Shown here one piece after another: positions 8,451-16,470 of a stretch of 64,000 nucleotides of DNA. Origin of the DNA: Mycetocola miduiensis (GTDB taxonomy: Bacteria; Actinomycetota; Actinomycetes; Actinomycetales; Microbacteriaceae); NCBI RefSeq assembly GCF_900115155.1, contig NZ_FOVM01000002.1, positions 126,550 to 190,549 of the forward strand, written 5' to 3'. The notes below the pieces were generated by a model. That model did no database searches, was not told where the DNA came from, and saw nothing but the letters and a program-made list of their open reading frames with translations. A program made the position numbers and the translations under genes. Every line of letters begins with the position of its first letter. The stretch's first letter is position 1.

Positions 8451-9600
8451 TTGCTCGACCTCACGCCCATCGTTCGCCGTTCATCCCGGCTGGACAATTT
8501 GCCTGTCGCGATCATCGGCGCGCCTGCTGGCACCCACCGGGTGGCAGGAGCCGCAAGCCGGTGTTGCGCCGTACGCCGCAGCCATCATTGACGACTACCT
8601 GGCGCCGCTCGCCGCGCTCGAGCCGATCGCATCCCGCATCCGGCTCGGAGTCACCGTCGACTCGGTCTCTCGGGAGGGTATGGACCGCACCCGGTCGACC
8701 GGGCGAGCCACCACCCCGTTCGTCCTCCGCATCCACGACGAATCGGATGTGTCAGAGGTGACGGCACGGGCCGTGATCGACGCCTCCGGTACCTACGAGA
8801 CCCCCAATAGCCTCAGCTCGAACGGATTGGTTCCGCTCGGCTTCGCTGACGTCGCAAACAAGATCAGTCACGCCCTGCCTGACGTCCTCGGAGCCGAACG
8901 CGCACGGTTCGCCGGCAAGCACACTGTGGTCGTCGGTGCCGGTCACTCCGCCGCCAACACTCTCATCAACCTTGCCAGGCTCGCACGGGAAGAAGCGGGA
9001 ACGACCGTCACATGGGTCATCAGGAACAGCACTGCGGTGAGGGTCTCCAGCTCGGATGACGACGAACTGCCCGCCCGCGCATCGTTGGGCCAGCGCGTCG
9101 AACGACTGATCGGCGCCGGAGCGATCGACCGCGTCGACGGATTCGAGATCGTCCGCCTCGCCGCCTCGGACGGAGGTGTCGACATCATCGGCAGCCGCGC
9201 CGGTGGCATCGAGACCATCCACGCGGATGTCGTCGTGAACGCGACAGGGTTCCGGCCGAACCTAGACATGCTGCGTGAGATCCGCCTTGAGCTGGACGAG
9301 ATCGTCGAGGTGCCCCGCCGCCTCGCGCCGCTGATCGACCCGAACCTGCACAATTGCGGCACCGTCGCCCCGCACGGTTTCGCCGAGTTGCAGCAGCCCG
9401 AACCCAACTTCTTCATCGCCGGAATGAAGAGCTACGGCCGCGCTCCGACCTTCCTGCTCGCGACGGGGTACGAGCAGGTCCGTTCGATCGCGGCCTGGTT
9501 GGATAACGACATGGCGGCAGCAAGCAAGGTCGAGCTTGTCCTCCCCGCGACCGGGGTGTGCTCCACTGATGAAGCTTCGGGAGCATCCTGCTGCTCCTGA
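8451..9600 (+). pseudogene. Arsenic-cluster FAD/NAD(P)-dependent oxidoreductase with internal deletion
   Basis: A flavoprotein of the type often found in actinobacterial ars clusters. The C-terminal two thirds (from about 8524) reads cleanly: LLAPTGWQEPQ, IDASGTYETPN, the NADPH motif VVVGAGHSAANT near 8930, and VVNATGFRPN. The N-terminus has only LPVAIIGA (8499-8522) in another frame. The rest of the GxGxxG FAD site and roughly 50 further residues expected before LLAPTGW are missing. So a deletion with frame change at about 8517-8523 removed the FAD-binding site. ATG 8680 could still produce a 306-residue fragment, but it could not bind FAD normally. The fragment ends in a Cys-rich tail (GASCCS). 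Confidence 0.75.
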
Positions 9601-9611
9601 CCGCCGGATCG

Positions 9612-9629
9612 CATAGACTCCGGTCTATG
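9612..9629. promoter_or_regulatory. Operator-like palindrome covering the start codon of the ArsR-ArsC fusion
   Basis: catagac-tccg-gtctatg, perfect 7-bp arms. The ATG of the fusion gene (9627-9629) is the last three bases of the right arm. The same half-site recurs at 10563-10580, upstream of arsC. Confidence 0.7.
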
Positions 9630-10520
9630 AGTGAAGCCCGAGAGCCAATACCGGCTGCAACCCTTCGCCTGCTCGCGGATCCGACCCGCGCCCGGATCAT
9701 CACCCTGATCCTGGACAGCGAAGAGGGAAGAGCGACGGTCACCAGGTTGGCCGAGCAACTGAGCCTGTCGCAGCCGACGCTGTCGCACCACGCGAAAGCC
9801 CTCACCGAGGACGGCCTTCTACAACGCGAACCGGTGGGTCGGCAGGTTTGGTATTCGGTCGTTCCTGACCGTGTCGACGAGGTTTCCGAGGCGCTGCGGA
9901 AACCCACCGAGCCACCCTTGGATGCGGATGTCCTCGGTCGAATCAGCGTGAATCTGGCGCAACGGTTCGCGGGCACGTTCGGCGCTGAGACGGTTGAAAG
10001 GTACGTCCACGAGAGCTACGCGCTTCTCGCGGAACGGGCGCACATCACCCGCTATCTCACATCGCTCACGTCGAAGTTTGCTGCGGACCGGCTGTCCGCC
10101 TTGGCCAAGGAAAATTCCCGACCGGCCACCGAGGTTCCGGAAGTGTTGTTCGTCTGCGTGCAGAACGCAGGACGCTCGCAGATCGCCTCCGCGATCCTCC
10201 GCCACCTCGCCGGCGACAGCGTCCTGGTCCGCACCGCCGGGTCGGAACCTGCGGCCGCGGTGCGCGCCGTCGTCACGACGGCCCTCGACGAAATCGGAGT
10301 GTCCCTGGACGGCGAATACCCCAAACCGCTCACCGACGAAGTCGTCCGAGCAGCGGACGTTGTGATCACCATGGGGTGCGGTGACGCCTGCCCGGTCTAC
10401 CCCGGAAAGCGATACCTGGACTGGGAACTCGACGACCCCGCCGGGCTCCCGCTCGCTCAGGTCCGTCGCATCCGCGACGAGATCGAAACACACGTCCGGG
10501 AGCTACTAGCCACGCTCTGA
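9627..10520 (+). CDS. Fusion of ArsR-type HTH regulator with mycothiol/thioredoxin-type arsenate reductase
   Basis: 297 residues in three parts. Residues 1-85 are a winged HTH (SLSQPTLSHHAKALTEDG); about 100-165 is a three-helix domain (AQRFAGTFGAETVERYVHESY); 172-297 is a low-molecular-weight phosphatase-fold arsenate reductase. Catalytic loop C177-VQNAG-R183-S, partner cysteines C251 and C255 in MGCGDACP, and the DDP acid at 269-271 are all present, so the enzyme half looks active. The HTH half contains no cysteine at all, so it cannot use the usual ArsR arsenite site. It may sense through the reductase cysteines or be constitutive. Its start codon sits in a palindrome that is probably its own operator. 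Confidence 0.88.
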   Translation: MSEAREPIPAATLRLLADPTRARIITLILDSEEGRATVTRLAEQLSLSQPTLSHHAKALTEDGLLQREPVGRQVWYSVVPDRVDEVSEALRKPTEPPLDADVLGRISVNLAQRFAGTFGAETVERYVHESYALLAERAHITRYLTSLTSKFAADRLSALAKENSRPATEVPEVLFVCVQNAGRSQIASAILRHLAGDSVLVRTAGSEPAAAVRAVVTTALDEIGVSLDGEYPKPLTDEVVRAADVVITMGCGDACPVYPGKRYLDWELDDPAGLPLAQVRRIRDEIETHVRELLATL

Positions 10521-10562
10521 GGTGAACGATTCGTGAACGCAGCAGCCGGGGCTCGCTTAACC

Positions 10563-10580
10563 CATAGATACCCGTCTATG
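10563..10580. promoter_or_regulatory. Operator-like palindrome upstream of arsC
   Basis: cataga-tacccg-tctatg, 6-bp arms, 32 nt before the arsC ATG. It matches the half-sites of the palindrome at 9612-9629, so one regulator, probably the ArsR-ArsC fusion, may control both promoters. Confidence 0.65.
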
Positions 10581-10611
10581 CTTTGAGTACCGATCGAAAG
10601 CGAGTTCTCCC

Positions 10612-11022
10612 ATGACCAACAAGCCCTCCGTCCTCTTCGTCTGTGTCCACAACGCGGGCCGCTCCCAAATGGCGGCCGGCTACATGACCGCCCTTTCTGG
10701 AGGCCGCGTTGAGGTGCTCTCCGCTGGGTCCGCGCCGAAGGATCAGATCAACCCGGTCGCGATCCAGGCCATGGCCGAAGAGGGCATCGACATCGCGAAC
10801 AACGTGCCGAAGATCCTCACCACCGAGGCGGTGCGCGACTCGGATGTCGTCATCACGATGGGCTGCGGCGACGCCTGCCCGATCTTCCCCGGCAAACGCT
10901 ACGAAGACTGGGAGCTGGACGACCCGGCCGGTCAGGGCATCGAGGCTGTGCGCCCGATCCGCGACGACATCAAGGCTCGCATCCAAGGTCTCCTTGCTGA
11001 GATCCTTCCCGCGTCCGTCTAG
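10612..11022 (+). CDS. arsC: Arsenate reductase, LMW-phosphatase fold
   Basis: 136 residues, the family's normal size. The catalytic P-loop is C11-VHNAG-R17-S18. The second and third redox cysteines C85 and C89 are in MGCGDACP, and the catalytic Asp is in DDP at 103-105. Reduces arsenate to arsenite in the cytosol; in actinobacteria the reductant can be mycothiol or thioredoxin. The next reductase starts 10 nt downstream, so the two and the thioredoxin reductase remnant were one operon. The upstream palindrome at 10563-10580 suggests regulation by the ArsR-type protein encoded just before. Confidence 0.93.
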   Translation: MTNKPSVLFVCVHNAGRSQMAAGYMTALSGGRVEVLSAGSAPKDQINPVAIQAMAEEGIDIANNVPKILTTEAVRDSDVVITMGCGDACPIFPGKRYEDWELDDPAGQGIEAVRPIRDDIKARIQGLLAEILPASV

Positions 11023-11031
11023 GAGCGCGCC

Positions 11032-11703
11032 ATGTCTGACCTGAGTACCCGGCGAAGCTTGCCCGGCCTGACTTTCCCCGAAGACCACCTGAAGCGACTC
11101 GCTGACGACCTCGCCACCAAGTTCGTCGGCGTCTTCGCCCTCGAAACTGTCGAACGCTACGTGTTGGAGTCGTATACGGCACTGTTGCGCACCTCCACGG
11201 TCAAGGCGCACCTGACGAACAACACGATCCGCTTCGCCACCGATCGCCTCACCGCGCTGGCGCAGGCGAAGGGCGCCATCGATCGCCCCGTACCAGAAGT
11301 GCTGTTCGTCTGCGAGGAGAACGCCGGACGGTCTCAAATGGCGGCACTTTTCACCGCCGAACTGTCCGGGGGTGCCGTGCACGCCCGTTCGGCCGGCTCC
11401 GCGCCAGCACATCAGATCAACCCCTCGGTCGTCGCCGCGATGGCCGAGATCGGGCTCGACCTCGGCACAGCCTTCCCGAAGCCCCTCACCGACGATGTCG
11501 TCCAAGCAGCCGACGTCGTCATCACCATGGGTTGCGGTGACGCATGCCCCATCTATCCCGGCAAGCGCTACCAGGACTGGGAACTCACCGACCCGGCCGG
11601 CCTGCCGCTCGAGGACGTCCGCCGAGTTCGCGACGACATCCGCAACCACGTGGAAGCCATGCTCACCGAGCTCGGCGTCGAAAGGAAACAACCCGTCTCA
11701 TGA
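11032..11703 (+). CDS. Arsenate reductase with N-terminal three-helix domain
   Basis: 223 residues. The N-terminal 85 residues match the middle domain of the upstream fusion protein (TKFVGVFALETVERYVLESY). Residues 88-223 are another LMW-phosphatase arsenate reductase with P-loop C94-EENAG-R100-S, redox cysteines C168/C172 in MGCGDACP, and a DP acid motif (TDP instead of DDP). It is in effect the fusion protein without its HTH. The stop overlaps the ATG of the thioredoxin reductase remnant (ATGA), so reductase and electron donor were once coupled. The P-loop EEN in place of VHN is a small departure. Confidence 0.9.
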   Translation: MSDLSTRRSLPGLTFPEDHLKRLADDLATKFVGVFALETVERYVLESYTALLRTSTVKAHLTNNTIRFATDRLTALAQAKGAIDRPVPEVLFVCEENAGRSQMAALFTAELSGGAVHARSAGSAPAHQINPSVVAAMAEIGLDLGTAFPKPLTDDVVQAADVVITMGCGDACPIYPGKRYQDWELTDPAGLPLEDVRRVRDDIRNHVEAMLTELGVERKQPVS

Positions 11704-12075
11704 GCATCGAAAACGTGATCGTCGTCGGGTCCGGCCCGCCGGCTACATCGCCGCCATCTACCTCGCCCGCGCCGGCCTGAACCCCATTGTGCTGACCAGC
11801 TCCGTCGAAATCGGCGGCGCCCTCGTCAACACCACCGAAGTTGAGAACTTCCCCGGGTTCCCCGACGGCATCATGGGCCCCGACCTGATGGACAACATGC
11901 GCAAGCAAGCGGAACGCTTCGGCGCACGCCTCATCTACGATGACGCCACCGCCCTCGAACTCACCGGCGACGTCAAGACCATCACGACCGGCAGCGGCGA
12001 GGTCTATCAAGCACACGCAGTCGTCCTCGCCATGGGATCCGCGTATCGCAAACTCAACGTCGCGGGCGAAGCCTT
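11700..12075 (+). pseudogene. trxB: Thioredoxin reductase fragment (5' third, frameshifted)
   Basis: MSIENVIVVGSGP starts in frame at 11700, then one base is missing at about 11736-11742, inside the GxGxxG FAD motif. The continuation GYIAAIYLARAGLNPIV, ENFPGFPDGIMGPDLM and VLAMGSAYRKLNVAGE runs in the next frame. After GE at about 12070 the similarity to TrxB stops before the CATCDG active site. It is therefore doubly broken: a frameshift plus loss of about 60 percent of the gene. It presumably once recycled thioredoxin for the arsenate reductases. The 3' break coincides with the end of another truncated gene on the opposite strand. Confidence 0.85.
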
Positions 12076-12454
12076 GAGGTCTTTCCTCCCCCACAGTCGA
12101 GTAGCTCGCGCCAGGGCGTACTCTTCGTACATGCGAAGGCCAGCGCTCAGATGAATAACGCGTAGTTCGAGTCGAGGTAGCCACAATTCGGCCTGACGCA
12201 TGCGATCGAGATCGGTGAATTGAAGCTCAAGCTGACTGACTTCACCACGCAGGTCCCTCTCCGCGAGCGAGAGGCGGTTGTGCTGACTCGTAACAAACCG
12301 CTGAATATCGGCAACGCTCGGCTTACTGTTTCGAAGTCGACGACAGCGATCTCGCGCACACGCTGCCACGTGATCTTCCCGGCTCATCGCTCAGATAGAC
12401 GTAAATCGCGTGCTCGATCTCCGATTGACCGTCGAGGGCGATTTCGTAGACCAT
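12076..12454 (-). pseudogene. Uncharacterised gene remnant, 3'-truncated and frameshifted
   Basis: Begins 8 nt after the membrane-protein gene with MVYEIALDGQSEIEHAIYVYLSDEPG in one frame. Coherent-looking peptides then continue in other frames (ITWQRVREIAVVDFE; SVADIQRFVTSQHNRLSLAE; LSAGLRMYEEYALARATRLWG). This suggests one helical protein of about 120 residues interrupted by one or two frame changes and cut off at the junction with trxB. No family recognised. It may alternatively be a short intact ORF ending in SLSSTSKQ (12323). Confidence 0.4.
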
Positions 12455-12461
12455 CCCATCA

Positions 12462-13343
12462 CTATGACGTAACCGACCCTGCGTAGCCCGGCGTGACAGC
12501 AAGCGGATCATAGCGCCAGTGGTTGATCCGCGCCTGCGCCTCATTTCCTAGGGCGTGATCTGCTCGCGCCTCCTTCCGCTTGGCCATGCGCACGACGATG
12601 AGCATGATCCCCAGGCCGAGAAACAGCCCCAGCGGAATGACTTGCTGGATGATCGTCCCCGCCGGGTCGTGCTTGAGGGCCGCGCAGTCTGATGTACTCA
12701 GGAGGGTGTTCGGGGCGTTGAGGTCCGCTTGGCACTGAGCGTAGGTGTAGCCGCTGCTTTCGGGAATGCGCTGCGATACCGATGCGACGAAGACCTGAAA
12801 AAGCAAGCTGAGCGTGAACAAACCCGCAAGGACAAAGCTCAATACGGAGGCAACTTTGAGACCGGTCTGCTTCAGGCGAGAGGGGTGTCGTATGACACGC
12901 TGCTTCTCGCTATCGGGGATCTCGGACTGCGCCCGCCCGATAGCCGTCGTCCACCCCTCGAGCCACATGGAATCACGATCGCGAATCAACTGCGCGAGTT
13001 TGCAGGCTGGCTCTCTCCACGCCAGGAACGCGATGCCGTCCGCAGATTGCCGCCACATCGAGAACTGGTGCCACGTCGCTTGCTCCGCCATGGTGTGCTG
13101 CCGTTCAGCCATTGCCTGCTGGAGCGCGAGCTGCTCTTCTGCTGCGCGCGCTGCGCGGGCCGACTGGAACGCTGATACAGCCTGGAAACCAGCACCAACC
13201 CATGCGCCGGTCGCGGCGCTCCGTACAGCCTGGGTGGTTGCGGCGTTGCTCCGAGCGAACTGCGCAGCCGAGCGGGGTTGGTCTTGTTCGTGCCGTTCGA
13301 TGTTGTGAAGGGAGTTCCTGATATCTCGGCCGTAGTTTGCCAT
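12462..13343 (-). CDS. Uncharacterised membrane protein with N-terminal helical region
   Basis: 293 residues from an ATG with a strong AAAGGAG site (an upstream in-frame extension to 13388 was rejected). Residues 1-120 are Ala/Gln-rich and helical (ARSNAATTQAVRS; QSARAARAAEEQLALQQAM), a likely amphipathic or coiled-coil segment, also holding one possible short hydrophobic hairpin. Two transmembrane helices follow near 170-195 (VLSFVLAGLFTLSLLFQVFV) and 240-260 (PLGLFLGLGIMLIVV). An extracytoplasmic loop between them holds three Cys (two in QCQADL...SDCAAL). The tail is basic. No family recognised. It follows a lipoprotein gene on the same strand by 109 nt. Confidence 0.7.
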   Translation of the reverse strand: MANYGRDIRNSLHNIERHEQDQPRSAAQFARSNAATTQAVRSAATGAWVGAGFQAVSAFQSARAARAAEEQLALQQAMAERQHTMAEQATWHQFSMWRQSADGIAFLAWREPACKLAQLIRDRDSMWLEGWTTAIGRAQSEIPDSEKQRVIRHPSRLKQTGLKVASVLSFVLAGLFTLSLLFQVFVASVSQRIPESSGYTYAQCQADLNAPNTLLSTSDCAALKHDPAGTIIQQVIPLGLFLGLGIMLIVVRMAKRKEARADHALGNEAQARINHWRYDPLAVTPGYAGSVTS

Positions 13344-13452
13344 CGATTTCTCCTTTAGTTGTTTGGTTCGGTAGCCCGGTCCGCGCACAGTTTTCCAGCT
13401 TCAACCATGCGCTTCTCCCTCCTTCGTTCCAGCGGGCATGCTCAGGTCAGCG

Positions 13453-14316
13453 TCAACCGCCGATCCAGTCGCCGTTCGAGTCGCGCGCGTAGTCGGTGAC
13501 CTCGGCCTCCATGATGCCCAGGGTCCCGTTCTTCATGACGTTGATCTCGATGGATGCGAATGTTTTGATCTTGCCACCGGTCTGGACGGGAAAACCGATC
13601 GCGTCCGTGGTCTCGTCGTCGTTCGGCGAGGTGGCGCATTGCTGCACGAATGTCACGGTCTTGGAATCGTCCGAGATATACTCGCCAGACTGCGGGTCGG
13701 ACGTGTCGAGATCGGCGACGGGACTGGCATTGAGCGGCGCCCAGTCGTGCTTGGCCTCGTACTCGCCGATATCTGCGCCGGCCACTATCTCGTCAACCCA
13801 TTCAGCCGGGTTCTGCGCTTTGGCCTCCTCCACGGTGCTGACTCCGAACTCCCGTCGTAGTTGGAACTCCAACTCGGATTTCGCATGTTCGCTGTGCTCC
13901 TTCTCCGTCATCGAGGGCTCGTCCAGCGCGTCGAGGCCGTCGCCGCGGTAATCGATCGCGAGGGAGACGGCGCAGAACTTGGACGAATCCAGCTCGCGGG
14001 CCTTCGCAGTGAGTTGACCCACGAGCAGCCCGTCGGCATCGGATCCCGCGGCCTTTATGAGGGCTTCAGGAATGCGGATGGTCAGCTCTCCCTCGGAGCC
14101 GTAGGCGTTTGTCTGAAACTCAAACACGCCGCGTTGCGGCTCGCCCTCGGAACTGCCCCCGCCGTTGCCGCTCGGTACGGCGGAGCAGCCCGCAAGCACG
14201 AGACCTGTGACGGCGGCCAATGTCGTCGCTGCGAAGATGAGCTTCTTTTTGCTCGGGGACTTCTTGGCAACTTCTACGTTCTCGGTTTCGGCCTCGGTCC
14301 CATTCTCGTCAATCAT
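13453..14316 (-). CDS. Uncharacterised lipoprotein
   Basis: 287 residues. The N-terminus is unusual: about 25 acidic/basic cytoplasmic residues, then SKKKLIFAATTLAAVTG, then lipobox LVLAGC with the lipidated Cys at about residue 44, so it should be membrane-anchored outside the cell. The exported part is acidic, with a Gly/Ser linker (SGNGGGSSEG) and a mature domain of about 220 residues, lacking a motif I know. ATG 14316 has an AAGGAG site; the longer start at 14367 was rejected. Together with the next gene it may form an envelope-associated pair carried by the island. Confidence 0.72.
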   Translation of the reverse strand: MIDENGTEAETENVEVAKKSPSKKKLIFAATTLAAVTGLVLAGCSAVPSGNGGGSSEGEPQRGVFEFQTNAYGSEGELTIRIPEALIKAAGSDADGLLVGQLTAKARELDSSKFCAVSLAIDYRGDGLDALDEPSMTEKEHSEHAKSELEFQLRREFGVSTVEEAKAQNPAEWVDEIVAGADIGEYEAKHDWAPLNASPVADLDTSDPQSGEYISDDSKTVTFVQQCATSPNDDETTDAIGFPVQTGGKIKTFASIEINVMKNGTLGIMEAEVTDYARDSNGDWIGG

Positions 14317-14890
14317 GTTCGTGGTCTCCTTTTGAAGTTGTGTGAGGTGTGTCGTGTTGCGGTTCAAGGCTCCCTCACCGTCTCCCGTCGGAGAGGAAAC
14401 CGCCGGTTAAGAAGTCCCCGCGTTTTTGCGAGCAAGGGATTGGGACACAACACGCAGAAGAACGCCGGACAGGGCTCGGAACTGATATTTACCCTGGCCG
14501 CCTTCATAACCAATGTGCGCTTTATCAAGCGCCGTCAGCGAAACCATCGGCTGCAGTCGGCGAAATGTTAGGGCCTCTCCCTCGCGAAAATCATCCCGGT
14601 GTTTCCCTCGGCGATCCTCCACGCGACAGGACCGCCGGCCACCCTTCAAAAACGATCTAGCCACTCGACTGAGCAACCGCCCGCAAGCCGGACCCCCGAT
14701 GCAATCGTAGATATCTCACACGTAATCCAATCTCAATCTGAGCCGGCTACGAGTGCAGTCCGACCGCCGGGAGGTCCTCGTGGGTCATTGGGAGCCGTTG
14801 CATAGCCGGTGTTCCATGATTCTGGTCGGCGGTAGTATTTCGACCCAGCCTCCGCCAGCGCGGAAAAGATGTAGACAGGGAGACCGAATC
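14317..14890. other. Intergenic, no convincing gene
   Basis: 574 nt. Short overlapping frames on both strands show no family resemblance. It holds the divergent upstream regions of the lipoprotein gene and the DUF305 gene. Confidence 0.5.
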
Positions 14891-15490
14891 ATGGCGAGTA
14901 ACGAGAACCAGACCGAGGACCACCAGCAGCATGGAAATGAGGGTGCTCGCAAATCGATGATGATGTACCTTCGCTTCGGGGCCATGATCCTCACCGGCAT
15001 GGTGGTTATGTACTGGGTGATGTTCGTTGGATCGTGGGAGATCGGGCACGTCCGCTTTAGCGAAAGCCGGCTCTTCATGGCCCTCACCATGGGCGGAACC
15101 ATGGGGTTAGTCATGCTCGCCTGGATGCTGAACATGTACAAGAATCTCAGGGGCAACATCGCCATCATCGCCATCAGTCTCCTGCTCATTGGCGGCGGAA
15201 TCGCCCTCGATCGCAGCCAGATAACAGTCAACGACACCTCATGGATGAGCGCTATGATCCCGCACCATTCACTGGCAATCACACGCTCGGAACGTGCCCA
15301 GATCCAGGATGTGCGCGTCTGCCAACTAGCTGTGGATATCAGCGATGCGCAGCGCAGGGAGATCAAAGAAATGGAGTGGCTGATCAACGACATCCGCCAA
15401 AACGGGGTAGCCACCACCTCAGAAGATGCGCAGGCCCGTTCCGCCCCCGGCTACGAGGACACGGCGGACCGCCAGTGCTCGACCGACTGA
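14891..15490 (+). CDS. DUF305-family membrane protein
   Basis: 199 residues from an ATG preceded by AGGGAG. A His-containing hydrophilic head is followed by three membrane helices (about 27-47, 60-80, 88-106) and then an extracytoplasmic DUF305-type helical domain with the hallmark MIPHHSLAI near 122-130 and Cys144. DUF305 proteins are frequently encoded next to copper- and silver-resistance genes, and the His pair may bind metal. No P-type ATPase or multicopper oxidase is next to it, but a Cys-rich copper-storage protein follows 400 nt later on the same strand. Confidence 0.8.
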   Translation: MASNENQTEDHQQHGNEGARKSMMMYLRFGAMILTGMVVMYWVMFVGSWEIGHVRFSESRLFMALTMGGTMGLVMLAWMLNMYKNLRGNIAIIAISLLLIGGGIALDRSQITVNDTSWMSAMIPHHSLAITRSERAQIQDVRVCQLAVDISDAQRREIKEMEWLINDIRQNGVATTSEDAQARSAPGYEDTADRQCSTD

Positions 15491-15902
15491 ATGGGCGACC
15501 CACGGACCACCGCGTTGACGTAGAGCGCTGCTGTCCAGTTTCGGTAAGCGCAGGGGTCGGGTTGGGGCGGACTGACTGTTGAGGCTCCTTCGGACTCTAC
15601 GCCGTCCACCGGCTGGAAGAGTGAGGGGCGCCACATCGCAGTAGATACCTCTCACGCCTCTCGGGTGCCGACTTGGCGTACGTCGATCCAATTACCTCTT
15701 CATTTGGCGGTGGTCGCCATGAGACCTGGACGGCGGGCATGAAACTTCTCGTTGCACGCGGAGGCTAGCCGGTCAAAATGCCCGACACCGCTCGAAGGTC
15801 AGCCGAGCACCGGGGTAGCCAGGTCCGGACGAGGAAGCTACCGTCGTTGGAGGGCCCGCAGCCCGCCGGCCCTCTTTTCTTCTATGGGTTAGGAGTAGAA
15901 CA
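15491..15902. other. Intergenic, no convincing gene
   Basis: 412 nt between the DUF305 and copper-storage genes. No ORF with recognisable character; it holds the promoter of the latter, whose RBS (GGTTAGGAG) is near 15887-15895. Confidence 0.5.
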
Positions 15903-16325
15903 ATGACTCACATCACTTCAATGCTGGACACCTATCCGAAAGATCTCGGTGACATCGATCGTCAGAAACTGGCCGACTGCATCGCTGCCTGTTTCGAATG
16001 TGCACAGACTTGCACCGCCTGCGCGGATGCATGCCTGGGCGAAGAGATGGTCGCTGAACTCACCAAATGCATCCGCACTAATCTGGATTGCGCTGACATC
16101 TGTGCGGCCACCGGCAAAATCCTCTCCCGGCACACCGGCTACGACGCCAACGTGACCAAAGCCGCCCTTGAAGCCTGCGCGTCGTCCTGCAAAGCGTGCG
16201 CCGACGAATGCCAACAGCACGCCGGCATGCACGAACACTGCCGGATTTGCGCCGAAGCGTGCCGCCGCTGCGAAGCCGCCTGCAATGAACTTCTGGCTTC
16301 CCTCGGCGGCAATGCCGCCGAGTGA
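15903..16325 (+). CDS. Four-helix-bundle copper-storage protein (Csp-like)
   Basis: 140 residues with 18 cysteines, mostly in CxxC / CxxxC spacing along four helices: C26, C30, C33, C37, C40, C44, then C56, C63, C67, then C92-C103, then C113-C127. This is the pattern of cytosolic Csp3-type proteins, which load many Cu(I) ions inside the bundle. There is no Tat or Sec signal, so it should act in the cytosol. The gene ends in a hairpin that includes its last codons. It is probably copper-induced, but no regulator gene is adjacent. Confidence 0.92.
   Translation: MTHITSMLDTYPKDLGDIDRQKLADCIAACFECAQTCTACADACLGEEMVAELTKCIRTNLDCADICAATGKILSRHTGYDANVTKAALEACASSCKACADECQQHAGMHEHCRICAEACRRCEAACNELLASLGGNAAE
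16302..16322 (+). terminator. Hairpin at the 3' end of the copper-storage gene
   Basis: ctcggcggc (16302-16310) pairs perfectly with gccgccgag (16314-16322) around AAT, ending just before the TGA stop. No T-run follows; it may be a terminator or mRNA stabiliser. Confidence 0.45.
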
Positions 16326-16470
16326 CCCTCAGGGGTGATTGCGTGTACAGCGGAGCCACCGAAGGTAAGGTGCTTGTCCGCGCTGTGCGAATTGCATTAG
16401 CGCAAGAGTTACGCGAGGGGGAAAGTCAGTACCGTCGCCACGGCGGCAGATCCCGTGAGCGCGATCGCAG

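Larger units (their letters stand above)
5282..16325. mobile_element. Putative tRNA-Gln-integrated genomic island (right end uncertain)
   Basis: Immediately 3' of tRNA-Gln lie an excisionase-like gene and a tyrosine recombinase, the classic arrangement of an integrative element at its left attachment site. Cargo includes arsenic and copper genes, uncharacterised membrane/lipoproteins and several broken genes, contrasting with the intact housekeeping block on the left. I could not find by eye a second copy of the tRNA 3' end that would mark the right end. The limit given (after the copper-storage gene) is a guess. Confidence 0.5.

Noticed and set aside
12007-12387. 126-residue minus-strand ORF as an intact gene
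   Set aside because: Its last part runs antisense through the trxB fragment, and coherent peptides switch frame; described instead as a remnant.
14407-14676. 89-residue minus-strand ORF, possible transposase scrap
   Set aside because: No DDE or other recognisable motif and poor RBS.
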